Positions 16,060 through 25,079 of a DNA stretch of 64,000 nt are shown one piece after another. The DNA comes from Leptolyngbya sp. SIO1E4 (GTDB lineage Bacteria; Cyanobacteriota; Cyanobacteriia; Phormidesmidales; Phormidesmidaceae). The position numbers and the translations under genes were made by a program. Below the pieces are notes generated by a model, which saw only the letters and a program-made list of their open reading frames with translations, ran no database searches and was not told the DNA's origin. The number at the start of each line of letters is the position of its first letter. Position 1 is the stretch's first letter. The stretch covers positions 248,001 through 312,000 of the forward strand of contig JAAHFU020000004.1 of NCBI GenBank assembly GCA_010672825.2. Reading direction: 5' to 3'.

Positions 16060-18564
16060 TCAGAGGCGATGCTTGGAACTTCTTCTCAAGACTACAAACC
16101 CGCCGGTCAGCAATACGGATAATCCTGTCGGGATTAATGGTAGCCAGAGTCCTTGGCTTAAGGCGACTAAACACAGGTAAGAGAGGCCCCAAGTCATTGC
16201 GACTAAGGTCAGAATTGCCCCCAGCCGCCATCCCAGCCGCAGCCCTAACCGGCGCGATCGAAGTCTGCGCGTGTGCACCCAATGGCTAACGCCGCCACTG
16301 AGTAGCGACCCCCCTAAGATCCACCCTGCATCTCCCCATTGAAAACTTCGCCACTGGGGTAACACCTTGATCAAGGGCCGTTGGTCGAGCACCGCACTTA
16401 ATAGCTGACTCACCATATGCGCATGGAGCCAAACCCCCGCCATTTTGCCATAGGGGGTATCTAGGGTATCTCGGGCAACTGGGGCAGTGTACCCCACCAA
16501 GACGAGTCGGTCTTGCACCCTATCAGCACTGATTTGCCCTGCGAGCACCTCTTGTAAAGATACCTGCTGACCGGGCTGGGCGGCCCGATAGTTCAGCATG
16601 AGCTGAGTGCTCAAACCATTGAGCGTTTGATATCCGCCGAATCGGCGAGTGAGGGGCTGAAAAACCACAGAGCCAAACTGCCACTGGTCATTCTCGGTGA
16701 CCGTGAGGGGCTCAATTTCTGCCTGATGCAGATATCGATAGACAAGTTGAAGGCTCAGACTGTAGGGCGTTGAGCAGCGTGACTGGGTTGAGGCCAGATC
16801 GGGGTTATATGACAGCAAGTGACGACGAACGACTCCCCCTGGCTGGGCCGCCTGCTGAGGTACTACCGTGGTGACATTACGATGCTGTCCCAGCATCTGG
16901 GTAGGCTTGTCTAAAATAACGTTACTAAACCCGACCTGTTCTATGCGCTGATTATCTGAAAACTCGACAGGGGGGTCATAGTCTTGAGCGATCTGATCAA
17001 AGGCACACACCGTAAACAGATTTGAATGCTGCTGAAAGTGGTTGAGTAATGGCTGACGCCCTGCTCCCCTGGGGCGATGGCGATGCATGTCGAGGGCAAT
17101 GGCGGTAGGTCGCAAGGCTTGGAGAACCTCGACCGTTTCTGCGAGAACGGCATCGGCTAACGGATAGCCCCCCAACGCATCCAAATCAGTTTGAGTGACT
17201 TCTACGATCAAGATGCGCGAGTCAACTGTCTCGGCTGGGCGCGATCGCATCAGGTAATCATAGGCGGCCAGCTCAACTGGCTGCAGTATCCCCAGCAGCC
17301 GCAGGGCTACGATCACCCCCGTCACGATGATACTGATCCAGAGCCTGCGAAACCCTGGGAAGGGGGATGTACTAGAAGCCCTGGCTGGGGTGGCTGGGGC
17401 GATCGGTTTTGCCCCCCTTAGCTGGGGTCTTGACTGAGGTGTTGGCTGAGGTGCTGGCTGAGGTGCTTGAGCCGGTTGCCCCTGCAGGGTTTGCCAGTTG
17501 GGGGGCGCCACGAGCGGATTTTGGTAAATGACCGGCAACCAACTGGCACAGGGAAACTGATGTTCTAACCCTTGCAGTCTTTCTCGGGCTTGACGAACGC
17601 ACAGATAGAGCGCCTCACCGGTGGCAAACACTTCTAAAAAATACTTTAAAAACGCCTCGGCTACCTGGTCAGCGACAGGCTCTCGCATCACAATCATCTG
17701 CGGGATGCCCAGGTGTTCGAGGGCGGGCGCCAGCCCTAAGCCATCACAGGAGTTAAAGATCGCCAGCTGTAAGCCCTGGTCAATGGCCCGGCGCAACCCA
17801 AAGCGCAGCTCTGAGAGCGACAAACTGTCAGTCTCGTTGATAAAGATGCGTCCCTGACTACGGTGGGTTTCGCTATGCCCGGCAAAGAATAAAATATCCC
17901 ACGGCGTTTCCCACAGCTGATCGTTAAGCTGCGGCAGATCGGGCTCCACTAAAAATGACACCTGAGCCTGGGGTAACTGAGCCAACACCTGGCGATCTGC
18001 CGCAACATTGATGCCGTGACTGTGCCCTAAAATTGCCAGGATTCTAACCGGATGAGGAGACCCCGGCTGCATTTTGGGCTGTACTGATTCGTATTCAGGG
18101 GTGCTGAGTGCGACTTCTGCATAGGGATAGCGCTCAAAAAAATCCCACTCGTGCCAGGGCAACTTTTGGAGATTGAAATCTTGGGTGCGGATCAAAAAGC
18201 GAATCACCTCATGGCGGCTGAGTTCTTCCCGCAGGCGGCGATCAATCGGCTGAAACGATTCGGCATTCAGCCAGGCCCGAAAGCGATCGCGCAGCGCCTG
18301 GGCCGAGCGTTGACAATCTGCCAGACGCTGACTAATGGAGCCTTTGTGGATGATTTTTTGGCCTTTAATGCGGAGTGGAACGCCCAGAGGCCGATAGACC
18401 CCATGCCAATGGTGGCTGAGTTGGGCTGCGATTGCAGGAGACGGCGGTAAAAAGCCTTTCACCTTTAGGGCTGGGAAGTCATTTTCAGCCCGAATTTCCA
18501 AGGTTGCCCGAAATCCGGTGAGGTTAAAATCCCCCTCTAATTCCAGGATGACCCACTTATCCAT
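16060..18564 (-). CDS. CHAT-CHASE2 membrane sensor protease
   Basis: 834 residues. The N-terminal part holds an alpha/beta region and then a CHAT-like peptidase domain with His230 (FFAGHSETH) and Cys273 (IFNSCDGLGLA). A Pro/Gln-rich linker (about 365-400) leads to a TM helix (LWISIIVTGVIVALRLL), then a CHASE2 extracytoplasmic sensor domain (AAYDYLMRSRPAETVDSRILIVEVTQTDLDALGGYPL and VLVGYTAPVARDTLDTPYG) and C-terminal TM helices. This implies an outside sensor controlling an inside caspase-like peptidase. The upstream DUF1822 gene is 35 bp away, so the two are co-transcribed. Confidence 0.9.
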   Translation of the reverse strand: MDKWVILELEGDFNLTGFRATLEIRAENDFPALKVKGFLPPSPAIAAQLSHHWHGVYRPLGVPLRIKGQKIIHKGSISQRLADCQRSAQALRDRFRAWLNAESFQPIDRRLREELSRHEVIRFLIRTQDFNLQKLPWHEWDFFERYPYAEVALSTPEYESVQPKMQPGSPHPVRILAILGHSHGINVAADRQVLAQLPQAQVSFLVEPDLPQLNDQLWETPWDILFFAGHSETHRSQGRIFINETDSLSLSELRFGLRRAIDQGLQLAIFNSCDGLGLAPALEHLGIPQMIVMREPVADQVAEAFLKYFLEVFATGEALYLCVRQARERLQGLEHQFPCASWLPVIYQNPLVAPPNWQTLQGQPAQAPQPAPQPTPQSRPQLRGAKPIAPATPARASSTSPFPGFRRLWISIIVTGVIVALRLLGILQPVELAAYDYLMRSRPAETVDSRILIVEVTQTDLDALGGYPLADAVLAETVEVLQALRPTAIALDMHRHRPRGAGRQPLLNHFQQHSNLFTVCAFDQIAQDYDPPVEFSDNQRIEQVGFSNVILDKPTQMLGQHRNVTTVVPQQAAQPGGVVRRHLLSYNPDLASTQSRCSTPYSLSLQLVYRYLHQAEIEPLTVTENDQWQFGSVVFQPLTRRFGGYQTLNGLSTQLMLNYRAAQPGQQVSLQEVLAGQISADRVQDRLVLVGYTAPVARDTLDTPYGKMAGVWLHAHMVSQLLSAVLDQRPLIKVLPQWRSFQWGDAGWILGGSLLSGGVSHWVHTRRLRSRRLGLRLGWRLGAILTLVAMTWGLSYLCLVALSQGLWLPLIPTGLSVLLTGGFVVLRRSSKHRL

Positions 18565-18599
18565 CCGTGCACTCCTCAGCAGACGTTCTGCGGTGGTGG

Positions 18600-19565
18600 C
18601 TATATCTCAAACCGCTCCGTCACGGTGAACTGATTAAACGTGATCTGCACACTAAATCGTTCACCGGCTCCACCACTAAAGTGAAATTCTAACCCTTCAC
18701 TCTGACGTCCCTCGGCTTGTAAAACCGGTGTGTTGGCTTCATCCATGACGACCATCTGTAACGTCGCTGGCAAATAGGCCTGATTCCCCGCTGGATAAAC
18801 CTCCACAGTGATATTAAACGCCGATTGCTTCTGGGCGGGCATAATGCCAACGATGAATAAAACCCGCTCTTCAGAGACTTTGCTCAGGGTTAAAAATTTG
18901 CCCTGCTTAACCCCGGCGGTTGCTGGCTCAATCAAGCCAGTTTTGGCGGCTGGGGTTCTAAAACTGAAGGCGCGATCTTGCCCTTGCCACTCTGCTATCA
19001 GCTTATCTAAGTTGGTCCAGCTGGCATCCACGATCTGGGCCAGCCAGTGCTGTAACGTCACTCTGGGCGCCGACGATACGCTTAAACAATGGCGCAGCTG
19101 CTCTAGATATTCTGGAAAAGTCTCTAATGACTGCAGCTGCCCCAGAGGAACGCTCGCCGCTTCAGGCTGAGGGAGAAACCCGAGTAAGGTCGCTTCTGTG
19201 AGTGCGGGGTCAACTTGGACAAACAGATACCCAATGCGATCAGCCCACGCCTCTGATGGGATGTCTACCGTAGACGAGTCTGGGAGCACTGGGCGACATT
19301 CTAAACGGCCCAGGTTGCCTACCCAGAGGTCAGCCGTATCGGCTAAAACCTGTAACGTTGGGTTCCAGCTTTCACTTTTTTCTAAAGAGGTTTCGATCCC
19401 TAAACAGGTTAGGTAAAACTGTGCTGCCTGCACGCTAAGCGTGTTCAAGTAGACCCGCTTCCTCTTTTGGGGTTCACTGTGGTGGTGGTAAAACCCCTGA
19501 GCAGCTTGATGAAAAGCGTCTGTAAGAGGCACCCTAAATGTGGTCTGGTCGCGTTTGACAGTCAT
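18600..19565 (-). CDS. DUF1822 family protein
   Basis: 321 residues. Hallmarks of DUF1822: an N-terminal FHQAAQGFYHHHSEPQKRKRVYLNTLSVQAAQFYL stretch, DIPSEAWADRIGYLFVQVD, and a central LQSLETFPEYLEQLRH. No TM segment. Always seen in cyanobacteria next to sigma-like and CHASE2/CHAT genes, but its biochemical role is unknown. It follows the sigma-like gene by 29 bp and precedes the CHASE2 gene by 35 bp. Confidence 0.9.
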   Translation of the reverse strand: MTVKRDQTTFRVPLTDAFHQAAQGFYHHHSEPQKRKRVYLNTLSVQAAQFYLTCLGIETSLEKSESWNPTLQVLADTADLWVGNLGRLECRPVLPDSSTVDIPSEAWADRIGYLFVQVDPALTEATLLGFLPQPEAASVPLGQLQSLETFPEYLEQLRHCLSVSSAPRVTLQHWLAQIVDASWTNLDKLIAEWQGQDRAFSFRTPAAKTGLIEPATAGVKQGKFLTLSKVSEERVLFIVGIMPAQKQSAFNITVEVYPAGNQAYLPATLQMVVMDEANTPVLQAEGRQSEGLEFHFSGGAGERFSVQITFNQFTVTERFEI

Positions 19566-19594
19566 TGTCTTTAGAGAAAGTGGGTTGGTTGCAT

Positions 19595-20242
19595 TTAGAC
19601 AGACACATATTCTTTGAGTATGGGGGCAAACTTAATCAAGCATCTTTGATAAAAGGAGCTAAGGGTAACGACTTTAACATCAACTTCAGCGGAGATCTCT
19701 TTCCAGGAATAGCCCCCTAAAAAACGCAAGGCAAGGTACTGAAAGTTAGCTTCGGGTTTTTGCAGGATATGGGTGCCTTTAAATAGGCCGTCACGATCAT
19801 CTTGAATGCACTGAATTACGGCCTCTGAGAGGGATATCGTAGCGTGCGATCGCGCCTCTATCGGCTCTTGTTTGTCGAGGGCATCGAGCGTAATTCGTTT
19901 AACTTGCGATCGATCCATCCCTTTAGGGGCCGTTGGCATCACATCTCGACTTGCCTCAACGAAGAATCGCTTTTTCATCAAAAAATTTGCCCATTGCAAC
20001 ACCTCTAACTCCGGGTTATATCGATCAATTTTCTCGCATAAATATAGAAACAATCGCTGCTGAGCCTCGGCATAAATGTCTTCATAAAATCCATGAAACT
20101 GACCTTGATAGGGGCGCACCAACTGCTTAGATCGACAAATCGTGCCAACCAATTGAGCCAAGGCTTGCTGCCGCCGGGGAGTTCTCGGGGGATGCTGTTG
20201 AGCTGCCACAGCCAGTTGCTTGAGCTGTTCGTCTAAGGTCAT
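19595..20242 (-). CDS. ECF-like sigma-70 family regulator
   Basis: 215 residues. The N-terminal half resembles a sigma region 2 (YEDIYAEAQQRLFLYLCEKIDRYNPELEVLQWANFLMKKRFFVEASRD), the C-terminal half a region 4 helix-turn-helix (YLALRFLGGYSWKEISAEVDVKVVTLSSFYQRCLIKF). This atypical cyanobacterial sigma-like protein typically leads DUF1822/CHASE2 clusters, and here is the first gene of the minus-strand block. It likely directs transcription of the block; this is inferred from position. Confidence 0.8.
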   Translation of the reverse strand: MTLDEQLKQLAVAAQQHPPRTPRRQQALAQLVGTICRSKQLVRPYQGQFHGFYEDIYAEAQQRLFLYLCEKIDRYNPELEVLQWANFLMKKRFFVEASRDVMPTAPKGMDRSQVKRITLDALDKQEPIEARSHATISLSEAVIQCIQDDRDGLFKGTHILQKPEANFQYLALRFLGGYSWKEISAEVDVKVVTLSSFYQRCLIKFAPILKEYVSV

Positions 20243-20682
20243 TACTTAATCAAACTAACTCAGTGATGTTAGACGTCAGAGTCACTGGCTTCCAAGCGGG
20301 TAACCCTGCTGTTTAGAACCAGGTTTCCTAAAGACATCTCGCTAATCAAGGGCCCGAATTCTGTCACCGCCCCAAAAGTTTACAAAAGTACATAAAGTAA
20401 GACTGCGTCTACGACTCATTAACTCTTTGCAAAGCCGTCGTCTATCTTTGCTGCAGCTTCAGATGTTATGTGTTTATACGGAATAGAATAATAGCAACCC
20501 ACGGCTAAGGCTGTCTAAAGTCCCCAACTTTACTTTTCAGATATCTTTAGGACTCAGGTTGCCAATGCTCTCGAGCCGTTCGAGTCTCTTGCATCATACC
20601 AACGGCTTTTGATTGCTTCGAGGTGAGCATTGCTACCAAAGGTACCCACTCTATTTGATTGTTAAGCAATCTATATAATGCC
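20243..20682. promoter_or_regulatory. Divergent intergenic region, sigma-like gene / PEP-CTERM-like gene
   Basis: 440 bp between divergent genes. Should carry both promoters. No clear operator palindrome was found. Confidence 0.4.
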
Positions 20683-21507
20683 ATGAATGTATCTTCACGG
20701 TATCGATCGGCCTGCTTATATGTCGGGTCTGCTGTCGCGGCCACGTTTGCGATCGCAGCACCCGCTCAAGCCGCAGCGTTTTCATCAGTATCCGGCAATT
20801 TTCAAATTGATTTTCTATCCTCTCCTCTAGAGATTGGTACTTTCACCGATACAGACAGCAATGCTGTATCGGGTGGAGGCTTGATAGAGGTGAGTGGCGA
20901 TGCTGATGCTGACTTCGAGGTTCTATCAACGGGGGGTGTTCTTGAAGCCTCTGTCTTCAGTTCTGCTGAGGGGAGTGATGGAGCATTCTTTGGGTTTTCT
21001 GAAAGCCTGGCCCTCAGTGATGGGCTCTTTAGTTTTGAGGCAGATGAAACCTTTTCCTTTACCTTCTCGGGTTCATTAGAACTCAACACGGAAATTGATG
21101 ATGCCGAGCAAGAATCGGCATTTGCCTCAGGTGAATTTGGCCTGTTTTTGCTTAACGAGTCTGACCCCAATGCAGAGCAGGAATTTCTACAAATTTTCAC
21201 TTTCCTCGAAACGCTAGGCAGCGAGGAAGAGCCCTTGATTGCAAGTCAAGGTAATTTTGACATCACTTCCTTAGACATCACGCAAGCGTTGGGTGGGCTT
21301 GAAGAGTTTACCCGAATTGACTTCGCAGGAACCTATAGTCAGACCTTTGACAGCCCCACTGATATACGATTGCTAGAGGCCAGCCTCTTTTCGGCAGTTG
21401 ATGTTGTGGCTGATGCGACAGAAGTGCCTGCTCCAGGTGTTCTATGGGGGGTGATTAGCGTCTGCGGATATGGGCTTCTACGTCGGTTGCGTAAGCTGAT
21501 GGCTTAA
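20683..21507 (+). CDS. Exported protein with PEP-CTERM-like sorting signal
   Basis: 274 residues from ATG 20683 (the frame is open to TTG 20659). A signal peptide ends at AAPAQAAA. The mature part is acidic and rich in Ser, Phe and Gly (beta-rich). The C terminus has VPAPGVLWGVISVCGYGLLRRLRK: a PEP-CTERM variant with V-P-A-P, one TM helix and a basic tail, as used for exosortase-dependent sorting. No exosortase is in the window. Probably an extracellular matrix or surface protein. Confidence 0.8.
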   Translation: MNVSSRYRSACLYVGSAVAATFAIAAPAQAAAFSSVSGNFQIDFLSSPLEIGTFTDTDSNAVSGGGLIEVSGDADADFEVLSTGGVLEASVFSSAEGSDGAFFGFSESLALSDGLFSFEADETFSFTFSGSLELNTEIDDAEQESAFASGEFGLFLLNESDPNAEQEFLQIFTFLETLGSEEEPLIASQGNFDITSLDITQALGGLEEFTRIDFAGTYSQTFDSPTDIRLLEASLFSAVDVVADATEVPAPGVLWGVISVCGYGLLRRLRKLMA

Positions 21508-21647
21508 GGTTTAAAGTATGGACGGGATCTTCAGAAATTTTCAACAAAGAATTAGAGAAGGAGAAGCTCCCGTTCAGACAGTCTGCTGTTCGCTTTCCAA
21601 GCTGTTGAAAGACATTAGACCGCTTGCATCAATCCTAAACGCCCCCT

Positions 21648-21751
21648 ATAGCAAAGGGCAGAAATCAGAAGGCAGAAGGCAGAAATAAAAACCCTGCTGC
21701 ATAAGGATTTCAGGAAATTCGACTGTCCTAACCAGCACTTCAGGTGTAATA
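21648..21751 (+). repeat. Dispersed element family C, copy 1
   Basis: TATAGCAAAGGGCAGAAATC, heptamer-like AGAAGGC repeats, then a conserved CTGCATAAGGATTTCAGG block and an AGCACTTCAGGTG end. The same order appears at 48922 and, inverted, at 50379 and 51335. Confidence 0.75.
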
Positions 21752-21907
21752 AATCCCCTGATGCTGGAGGGACTTTTGACCCTTGATTGTGGGCATATAC
21801 AGACTCTGAAAGAACAGTTTTTCCCAATTTTTGGGGACGGAAGGGAGCCTCATCTTATTTGCGAAAGAGGGAGGTTTACTATCGATCGAAAACGGTGACT
21901 TACTGAG

Positions 21908-22675
21908 TTAATTGGAAGAATCTGACATATCTAATTTTGCCTGCCCGCAATGGACAAGGTAGTTTAATTCACTCTCTAGCCACTCACTAAAAAGGCTATC
22001 TAATATTTGTGTCTGAATTTCAGGTGTTAACTGTGGGGAAACAAAGTCCTCAACCATCCATATTTCATACCCCTCCCCTGCCTTAAGAACACCAATGACG
22101 TCGCGCGGGTTAGCGCCAAAAATTTTTGCCGACAATTCAGCGTCAATCTGCCACCGAGATAATTTTCCTTCAAACCCACATGCAAGGCGCCTACTTTCAT
22201 CAACATCATAGAGATGGGCTGCTTTAAAGAAGCTAATTTCTTCTTCTTCAATTTGATAAAAAATTTCTTGTGCTAGAGGTTTGTAGGGAACAACGATTCG
22301 ATAGAGAACAGCTTGCTCATACTGAATTCTATTTTGGGCAAAGTAAGTTTCTATCTGTTTTCCAAATAGATGTTGGGCTAATTTTTGTGATAGCAAGCGA
22401 TCGTAGATGCCTTGTTCCCAATCGTCTGGCGTGATCAGTTGATCCTCTAGCCAAGTGTAGGTTTGAGATGCATTTTCTAGCTTATTCTGATATCTAAACT
22501 GGTCTGCTTCAGACTGAATCTCTTCCGGAGAGACATCAATGCCATACTCCTTGGCAGCCTGAACAACAATCAACTTCTGTAGGATCTGCTGCTGAACGCT
22601 CTTAATTTTCATCTCATGCTTGAGATGCTCTACAACTTTCTCAGGATTAATGACAGAATCCGTTAGCCGAACCAT
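21908..22675 (-). CDS. Parvulin/SurA-like peptidyl-prolyl isomerase
   Basis: 255 residues without a signal peptide. The N-terminal helical SurA_N-like region (IKSVQQQILQKLIVVQAAKEYGIDVSPEEIQSEADQFRYQ) precedes a rotamase-like domain (VPYKPLAQEIFYQIEEEEISFFKAAHLYDVDESRRLACGFEGKLSRWQIDAELSAKIFGANPRDVIGVLKAGEGYEIWMVE). Such cytosolic parvulin-like proteins commonly accompany HlyD/C39-ABC exporters in cyanobacterial bacteriocin clusters, likely holding or presenting precursors; this role is inferred. Last gene of the minus-strand cluster. Confidence 0.8.
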   Translation of the reverse strand: MVRLTDSVINPEKVVEHLKHEMKIKSVQQQILQKLIVVQAAKEYGIDVSPEEIQSEADQFRYQNKLENASQTYTWLEDQLITPDDWEQGIYDRLLSQKLAQHLFGKQIETYFAQNRIQYEQAVLYRIVVPYKPLAQEIFYQIEEEEISFFKAAHLYDVDESRRLACGFEGKLSRWQIDAELSAKIFGANPRDVIGVLKAGEGYEIWMVEDFVSPQLTPEIQTQILDSLFSEWLESELNYLVHCGQAKLDMSDSSN

Positions 22676-22847
22676 TTTGTGTAACTAAAAGAGCCGATGT
22701 GCTTCTTTTGAAGATATCATTTCAGAAGCATTGAAATATGCCCATGATGTCAAAGTAATAATTCTTTGAATTGGCTTTCTGTAGCAGATGAGACAACGGT
22801 ATTGCTATCTTCAAATGATGCTTTTGATATGCAAAAATCATCGCAAT

Positions 22848-23735
22848 TTAAAGCAATCCTGCGAAATCAGCCTGCCTTGACGGATCTATCAAGACGTTAT
22901 CAAAGCTTCTGCTGGCATTAATTTCAACAACGTTCAAAGTGATATCACTGAGATTAAAGGTTTCCAGTGTTTGTTGGCGATCGCCCTGACCGAAGAAAAG
23001 CTCTATCACGGCATCAACTGCCTCTAGAGTTCTCTCGTAGTTTTCAGGCAGAGAAGATAAATCTGCGGAGTGATACATCACTAATAAGTCTGGGTCATCG
23101 ATGCTGACAAGGGTTGCATCTTCAAGAGTGCCGATGAGAAAGTCAGACACGTCTTCCCCAAAGGCATCTTCAAGAGTGCCGATGAGAAAGTCAGACACGT
23201 CTTCCCCAAAGGCATCTTCAAGAGTGCTGATGAGAAAGTCAGACACGTTTTCCCCAAAGGCATTCAACGTAACGGCTGTAACCTCTATCGGTAACTCGAT
23301 ACTATCAACGCCTGGGTGCTCGACAATCAAGGCTAAAGGGTCGTTTTTATTGACTATCAGCACAAAATTAGGCGGAATTTCTTCAGAATGAGTAACAGTG
23401 ACAGAATGACTGCCAAGGAGATCGGCAAGCGATAGAGGATCTTCATCACTATTACTGTCACTCTCATCGGCAGTGACATTTTCAGAAGCGCCATTGTCAT
23501 CACCCTGGGCTGGAATCGAAACGTCTGCAGAGGTTTCGATAACCTGGTGAGAAATATGTGTGCTGGCCTGGGCACTGACAGAATGAGCCCCAGAGACAAA
23601 GACCTCCTCTTGAGTTGTTTGGGTTTTCCCGGTGGACGAAGTTGCCGATGCACGACTGTGCCCACCTGCGCCTGAGGAATTGACGTAGGCGATCGATTGA
23701 CTCGATGAACTGGAAGAAGAATACTGCTGATTCAT
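22848..23735 (-). CDS. Ser-rich repeat protein in the peptide cluster
   Basis: 295 residues. A GAGGTG Shine-Dalgarno lies 6 bp before ATG 23735. The N terminus (residues 6-12) is a run of seven Ser, followed by an Ala/Ser/Thr-rich stretch with GAGGHS at about 22-27. The middle is acidic (DESDSNSDEDPLSLADLL). Three 16-residue units of the type AFGE(D/N)VSDFLIxTLED follow, encoded by three 48-bp direct repeats. No family is recognised. It lacks a classic double-Gly leader. It lies downstream of its own TGCCA-N3-TGGCA site, so it is probably part of the same regulon. Possible roles are an exported adhesin or a large substrate of the exporter. Confidence 0.7.
   Translation of the reverse strand: MNQQYSSSSSSSQSIAYVNSSGAGGHSRASATSSTGKTQTTQEEVFVSGAHSVSAQASTHISHQVIETSADVSIPAQGDDNGASENVTADESDSNSDEDPLSLADLLGSHSVTVTHSEEIPPNFVLIVNKNDPLALIVEHPGVDSIELPIEVTAVTLNAFGENVSDFLISTLEDAFGEDVSDFLIGTLEDAFGEDVSDFLIGTLEDATLVSIDDPDLLVMYHSADLSSLPENYERTLEAVDAVIELFFGQGDRQQTLETFNLSDITLNVVEINASRSFDNVLIDPSRQADFAGLL
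23116..23259. repeat. Three 48-bp tandem repeats inside the Ser-rich protein gene
   Basis: Units start at 23116, 23164 and 23212. The first two are nearly identical and the third differs at a few positions. The period equals 16 codons, so the frame is kept. Confidence 0.9.
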
Positions 23736-24013
23736 ACGGACACCTCATGTGACTTAAAGGTGATTCACGAACTGTACGGATGTCAGCGGAGAGAATGATC
23801 CCCGAGATTTTGGGAGACCTAAGCGCAATGCTCACATGTGGTCAAGCTTGACAGCGTAGCTGAGGCGCTCAATCTGCAACGTTATCATTGTCGCTAGGAA
23901 TTCTGGAATCGTTTCATCTGAGAATTCCAAAAACTGTCGCAACGGTAAAATGCCCCTAATCACTGACACCCAAATACTGGCCTTTATTATGAGGGCGTTA
24001 TGACTCAGGGTGT

Positions 24014-24026
24014 TGCCAAATTGGCA
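24014..24026. promoter_or_regulatory. Palindrome TGCCAAATTGGCA (site 1)
   Basis: 13-bp palindrome with arms TGCCA/TGGCA, 279 bp upstream of the Ser-rich gene at 23735 and downstream of the terminator of the precursor gene at 24213. Identical to site 2. Confidence 0.65.
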
Positions 24027-24117
24027 GGAAAATCAAACGCATCGTTCTGAGGGATAGGCTACTAACGCCAAGATAAATTTCAAGCAGGGCGATCGCGGAG
24101 GATGTTTTCACCTATTA

Positions 24118-24158
24118 AAAAGCCGCTAGAGACATCAATGATAGACTCTAACGGCTTT
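24118..24158 (-). terminator. Terminator after precursor gene P1
   Basis: AAAGCCGCTAGAG pairs with CTCTAACGGCTTT (one mismatch). On the minus strand the stem is followed by a T-tract, 55 bp after the stop at 24213. Confidence 0.7.
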
Positions 24159-24212
24159 GATTTTTGGCTCAATTATGAGCCTTAGACTAGCAACTCAATC
24201 ATGAGCTTTGAA

Positions 24213-24437
24213 CTAGTTGATCTCGTTGGACTGGAAGGTATTGTTATCGTTCTTAGCAACCGCAATGGAGTATTTGCTGTACTTATTGAAGGATACTGCT
24301 TTTGCATTTTGCTTAGTCGCGTTGAAGTTGACTTGCTTGTTGCCTTTAGCAACTTCGATATTAAAGTACTTTCTCCAGCCACCACCAGTTACTTCATGAG
24401 CTGCGGTTTCAAGATAATTCAGATCGGAAATAATCAT
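24213..24437 (-). CDS. Double-glycine leader precursor peptide P1
   Basis: 74 residues from ATG 24437, chosen because GAGGA lies about 7 bp upstream (the frame opens at 24482). Leader MIISDLNYLETAAHEVTGG resembles C39-peptidase leaders (hydrophobic/acidic helix ending in GG). The core GWRKYFNIEV... is rich in Asn and Lys and ends with the segment SIAVAKNDNNTF. It shares a pattern with P2: (N/S)-A-(K/R)-A ... Y ... (S/A)IAV ... KND. No Cys, so no lanthionine or disulphide chemistry is expected. Own palindrome 86 bp upstream and own terminator. Confidence 0.75.
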   Translation of the reverse strand: MIISDLNYLETAAHEVTGGGWRKYFNIEVAKGNKQVNFNATKQNAKAVSFNKYSKYSIAVAKNDNNTFQSNEIN

Positions 24438-24522
24438 CACGTTTTCCTCAAATGTTTGAATCATGTCAGCCAATTTATTCAACTGACAGTAAAGACTATA
24501 TCGACCTCATTTTCGAGAGAAA

Positions 24523-24535
24523 TGCCAAATTGGCA
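24523..24535. promoter_or_regulatory. Palindrome TGCCAAATTGGCA (site 2)
   Basis: 86 bp upstream of the P1 start. Identical to site 1. Confidence 0.65.
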
Positions 24536-25079
24536 AGATATTACTCCTGGATGTCGAATCTACTTTTTTTTTACACTTTCATCTCAGCTTTATAAGGATG
24601 AAGTTGACTTCAAAAATGATTTAATTTGATTATTCCTAATCATTTTTCTGTAATTAATTGGTAGAAGATTTCACCAAGGATAAAAAGAAGTGTTAACGAG
24701 TGCATCCCAATTTCGCAAATTTCGTTCTGAGTGCAATGATAGTGAAGCGAAGACTCTCGGCATCTCACGCGATATACAGCATTCTCACTCTGATGAAGTA
24801 CTAACCTTAGACCCTAAATCCTAGACCCTATTGCGACCAGGATGTACCTCACTCAGCTAAAAAAGGCTGTAGAGATCCTTCACGACACTCCGTTTCATTC
24901 AGGATGACAAAACTGGGATGCACTCAATGTTAACTGAGTCTTTTCTTGCAGCTATATTAATCTTTCAGAGGATTATTACCTAAAAATCAGACGTAATTTA
25001 TCCTTTACAGGATCCTTGGTTTTGCCATCTGACTATGCTTATAGAGTGTCAGTTTAATGATGTTATCTTCGAGATCTGG
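24536..25079. other. Intergenic DNA with inverted element copy
   Basis: No supported gene. Holds the element at 24775-24871. Confidence 0.4.
24775..24871 (-). repeat. 97-bp TACAGC-ended element, left copy (inverted)
   Basis: Ends TACAGC/GCTGTA. Contains CTCACTCTGATGAAGTACT, a C-rich core (TTAGACCCTAAATCCTAGACC) and CTCACTCAGCTAAAAAAGGC. It is the reverse complement of 27076-27180 with few changes. The core is the complement of the family A G-rich heptamers, but the ends differ. Confidence 0.75.

Noticed and set aside
15836-16282. 148-codon minus-strand frame
   Set aside because: Overlaps the CHAT-CHASE2 gene in another frame and runs into intergenic DNA; no domain.
24201-24629. 142-codon plus-strand frame
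   Set aside because: Antisense to the precursor P1, which has a leader, RBS, palindrome and terminator.
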